64,000 bases of DNA from Mongoliimonas terrestris (GTDB lineage: Bacteria; Pseudomonadota; Alphaproteobacteria; Rhizobiales; Pleomorphomonadaceae). The notes below the pieces were generated by a model. That model was given only the letters and a program-made list of their open reading frames with translations. It was not told the origin of the DNA and did not search any database. The position numbers and the translations under genes are program-made. Location of the stretch: NCBI RefSeq assembly GCF_001927285.1, contig NZ_MSIG01000017.1:20317-84316 (forward strand), read 5' to 3'. Shown piece by piece: positions 26,493-35,382 of the stretch; positions within the stretch are counted from its first letter, which is position 1; every line of letters starts with the position of its first letter.

Positions 26493-26517
26493 AACGTCTC
26501 AGCTTCAGTCTCGTTCC
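26493..26517 (-). promoter_or_regulatory. EcfG-type promoter driving the sigma-factor gene
   Basis: Read on the minus strand: GGAAC (26517-26513), 16 bases, CGTT (26496-26493), an exact match to the general stress response consensus. The predicted transcription start, about seven bases further on, lies inside codons 1-2 of the longest possible reading frame. This argues for translation from the internal ATG at 26453. Confidence 0.75.
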
Positions 26518-27001
26518 AGCCTCTGCTCATTTTCCTTTCGAAGCGCTTGGTCAGATGCGCGGTCCTCTTGTAAGTTCTAGCCCGTCGGGATCCGTTCAGG
26601 ACCGCCATCCGGGGGTCTGGCGCACGTGCCGGCGGCATGGACGGAACCGGTCTAGAGCCGATCGGTCATCTGCCCACCGGACCGCGCCCAACCCCGCGTG
26701 CCATGAGCGCGCGGGGGGAATCGCAGCGGCAAAACGCACGGTCACGGCCAAGGTTCCTTTCCCAAGGCGCCTCTGTGGAGACGGCGGAGCGGGTCCGCGC
26801 CAACCGGGCTTCTCCGCAAAAGTCCAAGGCGGCCTGCGCAACCTTTCAGGGGGTCGGCCGTTCTTGGCTCGCATGCAAGCGGCCCGAACGAGACGGGGGC
26901 GGATCCGGACGGGCATCATCGTGAGATGACGCCGCCGGATCCTGGCCCATCGGCGTCGCCCGGCCCCAGCCCTTCCAGACCCGCGACGGACGCACCCTCC
27001 C
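26518..27001. other. Intergenic region with no gene seen
   Basis: About 480 bp between the divergent sigma-factor and metallopeptidase genes. Overlapping open frames on both strands have no ribosome sites, no recognisable domains and no homology-like motifs. Apart from the sigma-factor promoter at its left edge, I see no hairpin or repeat that stands out. Confidence 0.5.
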
Positions 27002-28069
27002 ATGAAGCTGTTCGAATGCCAGAACTGCCGCAATCCGGTCCATTTCGAAAACACCGTTTGCGTCAACTGCGGCTTCCGCCTGGGCTATTTGCCCGAACAC
27101 ACCCTCCTCAGCGCGGTCGAGCCCGACGGCGACGCCTTCACGGCGCTCGGCGACCGCAGCCGCCCCTACGTCTTCTGCGACAACGCCGGCTATGACGCCT
27201 GCAACTGGCTGGTCCCGGCGGGCGAAGACACCACGCTCTGCATCGCCTGCCGGCACAACCGCACGGTCCCGGACCTCACGGTCGATTCCAACCTTGCAAG
27301 TTGGCGGAAGATGGAACTGGCCAAGCACCACCTCTTCTACTCGCTGCTCCGCTGGCGCCTGCCGATGCCGGACCGCACCGAGGACCCGGAGGAGGGGCTG
27401 GCCTTCGACTTCCTGGCCGACGTGACCGCACCGGACGGCACCGTGGAGCGGGTGCTGACCGGCCACGACGCCGGCCTCATCACCATCAACATCGCCGAGG
27501 CGGACGACGCCGAGCGCGAGGCGCGGCGCACCGCCATGATGGAGCCCTACCGCACGCTGCTCGGCCATTTCCGCCACGAGGTGGGGCACTACTACTGGGA
27601 CCGCCTGGTCCGCGACCGCGGCAACGTGGACCAGTTCCGCGCGCTCTTCGGCGACGAGAGCCGCGACTACGGCGAGGCGCTGCAGACCCACTATACCAAC
27701 GGTCCGCCGGCCGACTGGCGGCAGAGCTTCATCAGCACCTACGCCACCGCCCACCCCTGGGAAGACTTCGCCGAGACCTGGGCGCACTACATCCACATGG
27801 TGGACGCCCTGGAGACCGCACGCGCCTTCGGCCTGAAGATCCGGCCGCGCATCCGCAACGCGGAGGACCTCGCGGGGGAGGTGGATTTCCAGCCCTACGC
27901 GGCGGCGAACGCCCAGGATCTCGTCGACGCCTGGGTGCCGCTCACGGTCGCCATCAATAGCCTCAACCGCTCCATGGGCCAGCCGGACCTCTATCCGTTC
28001 GTGCTCTCCGTGCCGGTGATGGAGAAGCTGCAGTTCATCCACGAGATCGTCCACCAGCCACCGGCCTGA
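27002..28069 (+). CDS. Zinc-ribbon and zincin metallopeptidase-like protein
   Basis: A 355-aa protein of the putative zinc-binding metallopeptidase family (Peptidase_Mx type). The N-terminus has zinc-ribbon Cys pairs (FECQNCRNPVHFENTVCVNCG), with further pairs at CDNAGYDACNW and CIACRH. The peptidase part carries FRHEVGHYYWDRLVRD, an HExxH zinc site. About 60 residues later, WEDFAETWAHYIHMVD supplies a likely third ligand Glu. No signal peptide is visible, so it acts in the cytoplasm. The substrate is unknown. CCTCCC precedes ATG 27002 and no clear ribosome site is seen. It is followed 115 bp later by the YdeP-like enzyme. Confidence 0.85.
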   Translation: MKLFECQNCRNPVHFENTVCVNCGFRLGYLPEHTLLSAVEPDGDAFTALGDRSRPYVFCDNAGYDACNWLVPAGEDTTLCIACRHNRTVPDLTVDSNLASWRKMELAKHHLFYSLLRWRLPMPDRTEDPEEGLAFDFLADVTAPDGTVERVLTGHDAGLITINIAEADDAEREARRTAMMEPYRTLLGHFRHEVGHYYWDRLVRDRGNVDQFRALFGDESRDYGEALQTHYTNGPPADWRQSFISTYATAHPWEDFAETWAHYIHMVDALETARAFGLKIRPRIRNAEDLAGEVDFQPYAAANAQDLVDAWVPLTVAINSLNRSMGQPDLYPFVLSVPVMEKLQFIHEIVHQPPA

Positions 28070-28184
28070 TGCCGCGTCGATCGATGTCGCCGGGAACGAT
28101 CGGCGGGCTCGTGTCTTCAAGGTTGAGACCACCGTCCGGGGCCTGCGGCCGCCGGGCGGTCGCCCGCGACGAGAGGACAGCCCC

Positions 28185-30491
28185 ATGAGCCAGCCCGACG
28201 ACACCGACTTCTCCCCCTACGAGGGTCCGGCCGGCGGCTGGGGGTCGCTGAAATCCGTCAGTCACATCCTGGTGGAGGAAGGCGACATCGCGCGGGCGGG
28301 CGTGGCGCTCCTGAAGCAGAACAAGCCGGACGGCTTCATGTGCGTGTCCTGCGCCTGGGCCAAGCCGGCCGAGCCCCGGGCGGCGGAGTTCTGCGAGAAC
28401 GGCGCCAAGGCGACCGCCTGGGAGCTGACGACCCGGACGGTGACGCCGGCGTTCTTCGAGGCCCACACGGTCACGGAGCTGCGCACCTGGGCCGACCACG
28501 ACCTGGAGAACGCCGGACGCCTGACCGAGCCGATGCGCTACGACCGGGCGAGCGACCGCTATGTCCGCACCACCTGGGAGGAGGCCTTCACCGAGATCGG
28601 CCGCACGCTGGCGCCGATCGACCCCAAGGCGTCGGTCTTCTACGCCTCCGGCCGGGCGTCGCTGGAGACGTCCTACATGTGGTCGCTGTTCGCGCGCCAG
28701 TTCGGCTGCAACAACCTACCGGACAGCTCCAACATGTGCCACGAGAGCACGTCGGTGGCGCTGCCGAAGTCGATCGGCGTGCCCGTCGGCACCGTGACGC
28801 TGGACGACTTCGAGAAGACCGACTGCATCCTGTTCTTCGGCCAGAACGTCGGCGTCAACAGCCCGCGCATGCTCCACCAGCTGCAGGCGGCGGCCAAACG
28901 CCGGGTGCCGATCATCACCTTCAACCCCTTGAAGGAGCGCGGGCTGGAGCGCTTCACCAACCCGCAGTCGCCGGTGGAGATGACCACCGGCCAGGACACC
29001 CGCATCTCCTCCCAGTACCACCAGCTGAAGGCAGGCGGCGACGTGGCGGTGATGATGGGGCTCGCCAAGGCGATCCTCGCCATCGACGCCGCCGACACGG
29101 CAACCGGCGGCGAACCGGTGCTCGACCGCGCCTTCATCGCCGAGCACACCGCCGGCTTCGAGCATTTCGCCGCAAAGGCGAAAGCGACCAGCTGGGAGCG
29201 AATCGAGGCGGTGAGCGGCCTCTCCCGCTCGGCGCTGGAGCGGGCGGCGGCGGTCTATGCCCGGTCGAAGGCGGTCATCCTCATCTACGGCATGGGCCTC
29301 ACCCAGCACCGCACCGGGGTGGAGAACGTGCAGATGGCCTGCAACCTCCTGTTCCTGCGCGGCAACATCGGCCGGCCGGGCGCCGGCATCTGCCCGGTGC
29401 GCGGCCATTCCAACGTGCAGGGCCAGCGCACGGTCGGCATCTCGGAAAAGCCCGACCTGGTGCCCATGGACAAGCTGAAGGCGCTCTATAATTTCGAACC
29501 GCCCATGGAGACGGGCCTCAACACCGTGGAGGCCTGCGAGGGCATCATCGACGGCGGCGTGAAGGCCTTCCTCGCGCTCGGCGGCAACTTCCTCACCGCC
29601 GTGCCGGAGACCGCCCGCATGCAGGAGGCCTGGGAGCGGCTGGACCTCACCGTGCAGATCGCCACCAAGCTCAACCGCAACCACCTCTACAACGGTCGGG
29701 TCGCCTACCTGTTGCCGTGCCGTGGCCGGATCGAGATCGACCGGCAGGCGACGGGTCCGCAGATCGTCACCATGGAGGACTCCACCGCCTGCATTCACGC
29801 CTCCCACGGCATCGCCGAGCCGATCGCCGATACGCTCCGCTCCGAGCCGGCGATCGTGGCGGGTCTCGCCAAGGCGACGCTCGGCGAGCGCACGACGATC
29901 CCCTGGGACGACTGGGTGGCGGACTACGGACGGGTTCGGGATGCCATCGAGGCGACCTATCCGGAGCAGTTCCGCGACTTCAACGGGCGGATGGGACAGG
30001 CCGGCGGCTTCCACCGGCCGTTGCCGGCGCGAGACCGGGTCTGGAACACCCCCACCGGCAAGGCCACCTTCGCCACGCCGAAGAGCCTGGACGAGAACCC
30101 GGATGCGCCGGCCACCGCGCCGGACGTCCTGCAGCTCATCACGGTGCGGTCGAACGACCAGTTCAACACCACCATCTACGGCTATGACGACCGCTTCCGC
30201 GGCATCAAAGGCACCCGCAAGGTGCTGTTGATCGGCGCCTTCGAGATGGCCCGCCTCGGCCTCCAGGACGGCGACACTATCGCGCTGGAGACCGCCGTCG
30301 ACGACGGCATCCGGCGCACCGTGGAGGGTCTGACGGTGGTGCGCTACGACGTGCCGATGGGCTGCTGCGCCGGCTACTATCCGGAGTGCAACCCGCTGAT
30401 CCCGCTCTGGCACCACGCCGAGGAGAGCAAGGTGCCGGCCGCCAAGTCGGTGCCGGTGCGCATCCATCGCATGGAAGCCGCAACGGCCTGA
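28185..30491 (+). CDS. FdhF/YdeP-family molybdopterin oxidoreductase
   Basis: A 768-aa cytoplasmic enzyme of the formate-dehydrogenase-H-like YdeP group, with no Tat signal. The N-terminus PYEGPAGGWGSLKSVSHIL and FMCVSCAWAKPAEP (Cys-x2-Cys, later FCENG) fit the 4Fe-4S-like segment of the family. DSSNMCHESTSVALPKSIGV puts a Cys where FdhF has selenocysteine. Molybdopterin-binding blocks include FGQNVGVNSPRMLHQL, GNIGRPGAGICPVRGHSNVQ and a C-terminal dinucleotide-binding domain (TVRSNDQFNTTIYGYDDRFR). E. coli YdeP is linked to acid resistance; formate oxidation is unproven. It sits next to a metallopeptidase, away from the formate dehydrogenase operon at 43-49 kb. Confidence 0.9.
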   Translation: MSQPDDTDFSPYEGPAGGWGSLKSVSHILVEEGDIARAGVALLKQNKPDGFMCVSCAWAKPAEPRAAEFCENGAKATAWELTTRTVTPAFFEAHTVTELRTWADHDLENAGRLTEPMRYDRASDRYVRTTWEEAFTEIGRTLAPIDPKASVFYASGRASLETSYMWSLFARQFGCNNLPDSSNMCHESTSVALPKSIGVPVGTVTLDDFEKTDCILFFGQNVGVNSPRMLHQLQAAAKRRVPIITFNPLKERGLERFTNPQSPVEMTTGQDTRISSQYHQLKAGGDVAVMMGLAKAILAIDAADTATGGEPVLDRAFIAEHTAGFEHFAAKAKATSWERIEAVSGLSRSALERAAAVYARSKAVILIYGMGLTQHRTGVENVQMACNLLFLRGNIGRPGAGICPVRGHSNVQGQRTVGISEKPDLVPMDKLKALYNFEPPMETGLNTVEACEGIIDGGVKAFLALGGNFLTAVPETARMQEAWERLDLTVQIATKLNRNHLYNGRVAYLLPCRGRIEIDRQATGPQIVTMEDSTACIHASHGIAEPIADTLRSEPAIVAGLAKATLGERTTIPWDDWVADYGRVRDAIEATYPEQFRDFNGRMGQAGGFHRPLPARDRVWNTPTGKATFATPKSLDENPDAPATAPDVLQLITVRSNDQFNTTIYGYDDRFRGIKGTRKVLLIGAFEMARLGLQDGDTIALETAVDDGIRRTVEGLTVVRYDVPMGCCAGYYPECNPLIPLWHHAEESKVPAAKSVPVRIHRMEAATA

Positions 30492-30507
30492 GGGCCCGAC
30501 CAACCGG

Positions 30508-32082
30508 TCAGGAATCGAGCCGCTTCAGGACGGCGTACGCCAGGGTGGCGGGCGCCCCGGTGGCATCGAGGCTCAGCCAGGTCATCGGGCCGAGGTCGTA
30601 GTCGGTCTGCTTGCGGGCGACTTCGGCGTTGGCGTCCGAGGCGTCGCCGACGCGCGTGTCCACTCGCGCCATCCGGGTCTCGACGGGCGCGTCCAACCAG
30701 ACGCCGCGGAAGCGCGCGCTATGGGCGGCGGCGACGGCCGCGATCGCGTCCCGCTCTTCGGGGCGCGCGTGCACCGCGTCCACCACCACGCTCGCCCCGG
30801 CGGCGAGCACCCGGCCGGCCCGGTCGCGCAGCGCCGTGTAGACCGCGTCGGACGCCGCCTTCGTGTAGCTCTCCGGCGGCAGCGGCGCCGTTTCGGCGAC
30901 ACCGGCGAGCGTCTTGCGGATCACGTCGCTGCGAAGGTGCACCGCCCCGGGCGCCTTGCCGAGACGCGGCGCCAGGGCCGCCGACACCGTGCTCTTGCCG
31001 GATCCGGAAAGGCCGCCCACCGCGACCAGCACAGGCGGGGTATCCGCCAGGACGGTCTCGGCAAGCGCGAAATAGGTTCGCGCCTCCGCGGCGGCGCGCT
31101 CGCGCTTCTCCGGCGTGAGACTCGGCAGGGCGGCGGCCGTCACCTTGGCGCGGATGGTGGCGCGGAGGCTGAGGAAGAGCGGCAGCGCCGCGAGGCCGTC
31201 GAGATTGCGGTCGTCGGTCGCCGAAAGATAGCGGTTCAGGACCCGGTTCGCCTCGGCGACCAGCGACAGGTCGATCAGGTCCATGATCAGGTAGGCGAGG
31301 TCGTAGAGCACGTCGCAGGTGGCGATGCCGTCGTCGAACTCGATGGCGTCGAAGAGGATGGGCGCGCCGTCGATCAGCACCACGTTGCGAAGGTGCAGGT
31401 CGCCGTGACAGCAGCGCACCAGGCCGGCCTCGCCGCGGGTGACGAGCAGCGGCCAGAGCCGCGAAAGGAGCGCCTCCATCCGGTCCGAAAGGGCGGCGGC
31501 GCGCGCCGGCGGGAAAAGGTCGGGGCTCTCGGCGAAAGCCTCGCGGTTCTGCGCCAGATAGCGGGCGAGCGACGTGGGCGAGGCCGCCGCCGGGCGGAGC
31601 GGCGCCCGGGCGTGGGCCTCCACGATCCGCCGCACCAGTGTGTCGAGCATCGCGGGCGTCAAATCGCCCCGGTCCGCCACCTTGTCGAGGGTGAGGCTCT
31701 CGTCGAAGCGGCGCATGTGGACGACCACGTCGACCACCGGCCCCTCGCCGCCGCGTTCAAGCCCGCCGTCCGCCGCCCGGGTGATCGCCACGACACCGCG
31801 GTAGAGGCCGGGCGCGCCGGGGGCGTTGACGGCGACCTCCGCCGCGGTGGCGGCCTGGCGCAAGGCGAGGGTGGAGAAGTCCATGAAGGGAAAGCGCACC
31901 GCCCGCTTCAGCTTGTAGGCGTCCGGCCCGGCGAGAAAGACGACCGCGCCGTGGGTATCGATCCGGACGGGCGGCGCGTCGAGGCCATGGGTCTCCGGGC
32001 GGGCGAGAAAGGCCAGCACCTCGGACTGGTCCTCCACCACATGGCCCGGGTCGCGGGCAGGCGTAGCGGCCTCGTCGGCCAT
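30508..32082 (-). CDS. Fusion of phosphotransferase-like and P-loop kinase domains
   Basis: A 524-aa protein of a known two-domain family. The N-terminal half is an aminoglycoside phosphotransferase-like kinase fold with LVRCCHGDLHLRNVVLIDG (catalytic HGDLHxxN) and ILFDAIEFDDGIATCDVLYD (metal-binding DxxE/D region). The C-terminal half (from about residue 350) is a P-loop NTPase: LVAVGGLSGSGKSTVSAAL is Walker A, and VVVDAVHARPEERDAIAAV resembles Zeta-toxin or gluconate-kinase-like folds. ATG 32082 is preferred, with GAGGAG seven bases upstream, over an ATG 33 bases earlier. The substrate is not known. It points away from the PHA genes. Confidence 0.85.
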   Translation of the reverse strand: MADEAATPARDPGHVVEDQSEVLAFLARPETHGLDAPPVRIDTHGAVVFLAGPDAYKLKRAVRFPFMDFSTLALRQAATAAEVAVNAPGAPGLYRGVVAITRAADGGLERGGEGPVVDVVVHMRRFDESLTLDKVADRGDLTPAMLDTLVRRIVEAHARAPLRPAAASPTSLARYLAQNREAFAESPDLFPPARAAALSDRMEALLSRLWPLLVTRGEAGLVRCCHGDLHLRNVVLIDGAPILFDAIEFDDGIATCDVLYDLAYLIMDLIDLSLVAEANRVLNRYLSATDDRNLDGLAALPLFLSLRATIRAKVTAAALPSLTPEKRERAAAEARTYFALAETVLADTPPVLVAVGGLSGSGKSTVSAALAPRLGKAPGAVHLRSDVIRKTLAGVAETAPLPPESYTKAASDAVYTALRDRAGRVLAAGASVVVDAVHARPEERDAIAAVAAAHSARFRGVWLDAPVETRMARVDTRVGDASDANAEVARKQTDYDLGPMTWLSLDATGAPATLAYAVLKRLDS

Positions 32083-32287
32083 GGGCGATCTCCTCGGGAG
32101 CAGGACTGGAGCCATGTGTGCGGCAGTCTACCAGCCTGCGGATCCCGCGCCTTGCGTTGGATCAGCGGCGATAGGGATCGCCCCGCTCCTCATGCCGTCG
32201 CAATGCGTGGCTATGATGACATGGATCATCGACACGGATCGGCGTGCCTCCCTACGGTGGCGGGGTCCCATGATCGGGAGGTGCACC

Positions 32288-33400
32288 ATGGTCGGCGCCG
32301 ATCTCTTCCTCTGGCCTGCCCGCATGGCCGCCGAGGCCAGCCGGGCGGCGGCGGGGCTGATGGCCGAGATGGCCGGCCTCGGACAGGCGGCGGAGGAGCC
32401 GGCGTCCGCCTGGGCGACGCCGCACACGGTGCGGCTCACCCTCGAGGCGCTGATCCTCCGCGACTATTCGGCCGATCCCTCGCCGGCCGACGTGCCGACC
32501 CTCGTGATTGCGCCCTATGCCCTCCATCACGCGACCCTCGCGGACTTCGCCGAAGGGCACAGCCTGATGGCGGCGCTCCAGGCCGGCGGCGTGCGGCGCC
32601 TGTTCCTGGCGGAGTGGCGCTCGGCGACCCCCGCCATGCGGCTTCTGTCCGTCGATAACCTGCTTGCCGACCTCAACGTGGCGGTCGACGAGCTCGGCGG
32701 CCGGGTGCGGCTCGTCGGCCTCTGCCAGGGCGGCTGGATGGCGCTGGTCTACGCGGCGCGCTTTCCCGCCAAGGTGGACCGGATCGTCGTCGCCGGCGCG
32801 CCGGTGGATACGACGGCCGCCGCTTCCGCCCTTGCGACGAGCGCGCGGGCGACGCCGCTCGGCCTCTTCGAGGGCATGGTCGACGCGGGCGGCGGGCGGG
32901 TGCTCGGCGAAGGCATCACGCAGGCCTGGGTCGGCGCGACCGGCGCGGTCGGCGCCGATGACGCGCTGATGCTCGACCCGGCCGACACCACCGCCGAAAC
33001 GGCCGCGCTCCGTCGGCGCTTCGAGGCCTGGACGGCCCGCACGGTGGACCTGCCGGGCCGCTTCTTCCTCGACAGCGTCGCCTGGATCTTCCAGGAGAAC
33101 CGCTTGCCCGCCGGCACCTTCCCGGCGCTCGGGCGCCCGGCCGACCTGGCGGCGATCCGCTGCCCCGTCCGCCTCGTCGCCGCCGCCGACGACGAGGTGG
33201 TGGCGCCCGCCCAGGTGTTCGCCGCAGGCCGGGTGCTCGGAACGCCCGCGTCGGATGTTCAAGCCATGGTAGTGCCCGGCCGCCATCTTGGCCTCTTCAT
33301 GGGGCGCCGGACGCTCGCCGAGGCCTGGCCGGCGCTGGCCGCCTTCCTGGCCGAACCCACGCCGACACGGCGGCGCAAGCCTCAGCGCTCGAACACGTAG
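32288..33400 (+). CDS. PhaC-like alpha/beta hydrolase with Cys elbow
   Basis: A 370-aa alpha/beta hydrolase related to PHA synthases but much shorter. The nucleophile elbow VRLVGLCQGGWMALVYAARF has Cys146 in place of Ser, like the PhaC box GxCxGG. The acidic residue lies in LVAAADDEVVAPAQVF and the His in VVPGRHLGLFMGRR. The N-terminus lacks the long PhaC head. GGGAGG six bases before ATG 32288 fixes this start over an ATG 18 bases earlier. It is convergent with phaC and their 3' ends overlap by 19 bp (33382-33400). It may be a PHA-related acyltransferase, an oligomer hydrolase or a granule protein. Confidence 0.8.
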   Translation: MVGADLFLWPARMAAEASRAAAGLMAEMAGLGQAAEEPASAWATPHTVRLTLEALILRDYSADPSPADVPTLVIAPYALHHATLADFAEGHSLMAALQAGGVRRLFLAEWRSATPAMRLLSVDNLLADLNVAVDELGGRVRLVGLCQGGWMALVYAARFPAKVDRIVVAGAPVDTTAAASALATSARATPLGLFEGMVDAGGGRVLGEGITQAWVGATGAVGADDALMLDPADTTAETAALRRRFEAWTARTVDLPGRFFLDSVAWIFQENRLPAGTFPALGRPADLAAIRCPVRLVAAADDEVVAPAQVFAAGRVLGTPASDVQAMVVPGRHLGLFMGRRTLAEAWPALAAFLAEPTPTRRRKPQRSNT

Positions 33401-35178
33401 GTGCCGGGCGCCGGGGCGAGCGGCGGGTAGCCGGCCGCCGGCGCACCCATCGGCGGCGGCTGCACGCGGCTGGCGGCCGAGCGGGCGTCGAGCCAGTCGC
33501 CCCAGGCGAGCCACCAGGAGCCGTCCACCGGCCGCGTGCCGGCCAGCCACTCGTCCGGGCCGACGAGCGGCGCGTCCGCCGGGTGGTGGCGGATCCGGTA
33601 GTGCCGGCGGGGATGGCCGGGTTCGCTGACGATGCCGGCGTTGTGGCCGCCGCTCGTCAGCACGAAGGTGACGTCCGTGTCGGCGAGGTTGTGGATCTTG
33701 AACACCGACCGCCACGGCGCCACGTGATCGCGCTCCGTGCCGACGGCGAAGATCGGCACCCGGATGTTCTGGACCGACACCGGATAGCCGTCGGCCTCGT
33801 AGCGGCCGGACGCGAGGTCGTTCCGCAGGAAGAACTGGGTCAGGTATTCCGCGTGCATGCGGTAGGGCAGGCGGGTCGCGTCCGCGTTCCAGGCCATCAG
33901 ATCGGTCATCGGCTCGCGCTCGCCCATCAGGTAGGCGCGCACGAGGCGCGACCAGATCAGGTCCCGCGCCCGAAGAAGCTGGAAGGCGCCGGCCATCTGG
34001 CCGGCATCCAGGTAGCCGCGCTGCCACATCATGCTGTCGAGGAAGCGCACCTCGGAGTGGTCGATGAAGAGGGCGAGTTCGCCGGGCTCGGTGAAGTCCG
34101 TCTGGGCGGCGAGCAGGCTGACGCTCGCCAGCCGGTCGTCGCCGCGCCGCGCCATGGCCGCCGCCGCCACGGTGAGGAGCGTTCCCCCGAGGCAGTAGCC
34201 GGCCGCGTGGACCTTCCGTCCCGGCAGGATCGCCCCGATGGCGTCGAGCGCGGCGCCGACGCCGAGCCGGCGGTAGGCCTCCATGCCGTAGTCGCGGTGT
34301 TCCGCCGTCACGTTCCGCCAGGAGATGCAGAACACCGTGTGGCCGCGCGCCACCAGATGGCCGATCAGGCTGTTCGCCGGGGACAGGTCGAGGATGTAGT
34401 ATTTCATGATCCAGGCCGGGACGATCAGCACCGGCTCGGCCGCCACCACGTCCGTCGCCGGGGCGTACTGGATCAGCTCCATCAGCGGGTTGCGGGCCAC
34501 CACGGTGCCCGGCGTCAGCGCCACGGTCTCGCCGGCGCGGAAGGCGTCGGCGCCCGGCGGCGGCGCGTGGTTCAGTGCGCGGCCGACGTCGTCCGCCAGG
34601 TTCCGCGCGCCTTCCAGAAGGTTCGCCCCGCCGGTGGCGGCGATCTCGGCCAGCACCTCCGGATTGGTGAGCGGCATGTTCGAGGGCGACAGTATGTCGA
34701 GGAGCTGGCGGGCGGCGAAGGACACCACGTCCTCGTGGTGGGGCGAGACGCCGGGCACTTCGCGCGTAGCGTTGTGCCACCACTGCTGCGTCAGGAGAAA
34801 GCCCTGGGCCCAAAGGTTGAACGGATAGGTGCTCCAAGCCTCGCCGGTGAAGCGGTCGTCCCCCGGCAGGGGTTCGATGCACGGCGGCGTCCGCGGGTCG
34901 GCCGTCGCCTGGGCCGCGTGCACGGCAAAGCGCAGCGCCTTCGTCCAGGCCTTCACCACAAGTTCGGCACGCTTTCCGGGCGATCCGGCCAGATGTCCCG
35001 CCCAATCCAGGGTGGCGAGCGAGAGGCCCATGGGCGACAGCCCGCCGGTGAGCCCGCCCGTGGTCGCCGCCATCATGCGGTCGATCGCATCGAACCCGGC
35101 GTAGCCGAGCGCGTCCGCCTCGGTCCGGCAGCGAACGGTGTCGGCGGACGAGGGGGGCGGCAGGGACGTGTCCAGCAT
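33382..35178 (-). CDS. phaC: Poly(3-hydroxyalkanoate) synthase, class I/II
   Basis: Polymerises (R)-3-hydroxyacyl-CoA into storage polyester on granules. 598 aa, the usual class I length. The N-terminal domain includes DDRFTGEAWSTYPFNLWAQG and the conserved LxxxNxPLTNPEVL region. The catalytic domain has the lipase-like box HAAGYCLGGTLLTVAAAAMA with Cys329, an acidic residue in IFAVGTERDHVAPWRSVFK, and the base in LTSGGHNAGIVSEPG. WWLAWGDWLDARS near the end is typical of the family. No phaA, phaB, phasin or phaR gene is adjacent. The depolymerase phaZ is 11 kb away. Confidence 0.94.
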   Translation of the reverse strand: MLDTSLPPPSSADTVRCRTEADALGYAGFDAIDRMMAATTGGLTGGLSPMGLSLATLDWAGHLAGSPGKRAELVVKAWTKALRFAVHAAQATADPRTPPCIEPLPGDDRFTGEAWSTYPFNLWAQGFLLTQQWWHNATREVPGVSPHHEDVVSFAARQLLDILSPSNMPLTNPEVLAEIAATGGANLLEGARNLADDVGRALNHAPPPGADAFRAGETVALTPGTVVARNPLMELIQYAPATDVVAAEPVLIVPAWIMKYYILDLSPANSLIGHLVARGHTVFCISWRNVTAEHRDYGMEAYRRLGVGAALDAIGAILPGRKVHAAGYCLGGTLLTVAAAAMARRGDDRLASVSLLAAQTDFTEPGELALFIDHSEVRFLDSMMWQRGYLDAGQMAGAFQLLRARDLIWSRLVRAYLMGEREPMTDLMAWNADATRLPYRMHAEYLTQFFLRNDLASGRYEADGYPVSVQNIRVPIFAVGTERDHVAPWRSVFKIHNLADTDVTFVLTSGGHNAGIVSEPGHPRRHYRIRHHPADAPLVGPDEWLAGTRPVDGSWWLAWGDWLDARSAASRVQPPPMGAPAAGYPPLAPAPGTYVFER

Positions 35179-35382
35179 GGGGCTTCTCCTGCGGATGCGG
35201 GGTATGCGGTGCCGTCATCCTATCGGCCGCCGCTGGCGCCCGGCCTTGACATGGGTCAGTCACGGATCCGTCACCCGGCTCGCGCGCCATCCTCCTTTCG
35301 ACTTCGCCCACGAAAGCCCTACGTCTAGGGTCAGGCGGCCGCTGCCGGTGCGGTGCCGTCCGCCGTGCCGAGGGACCTGCCC

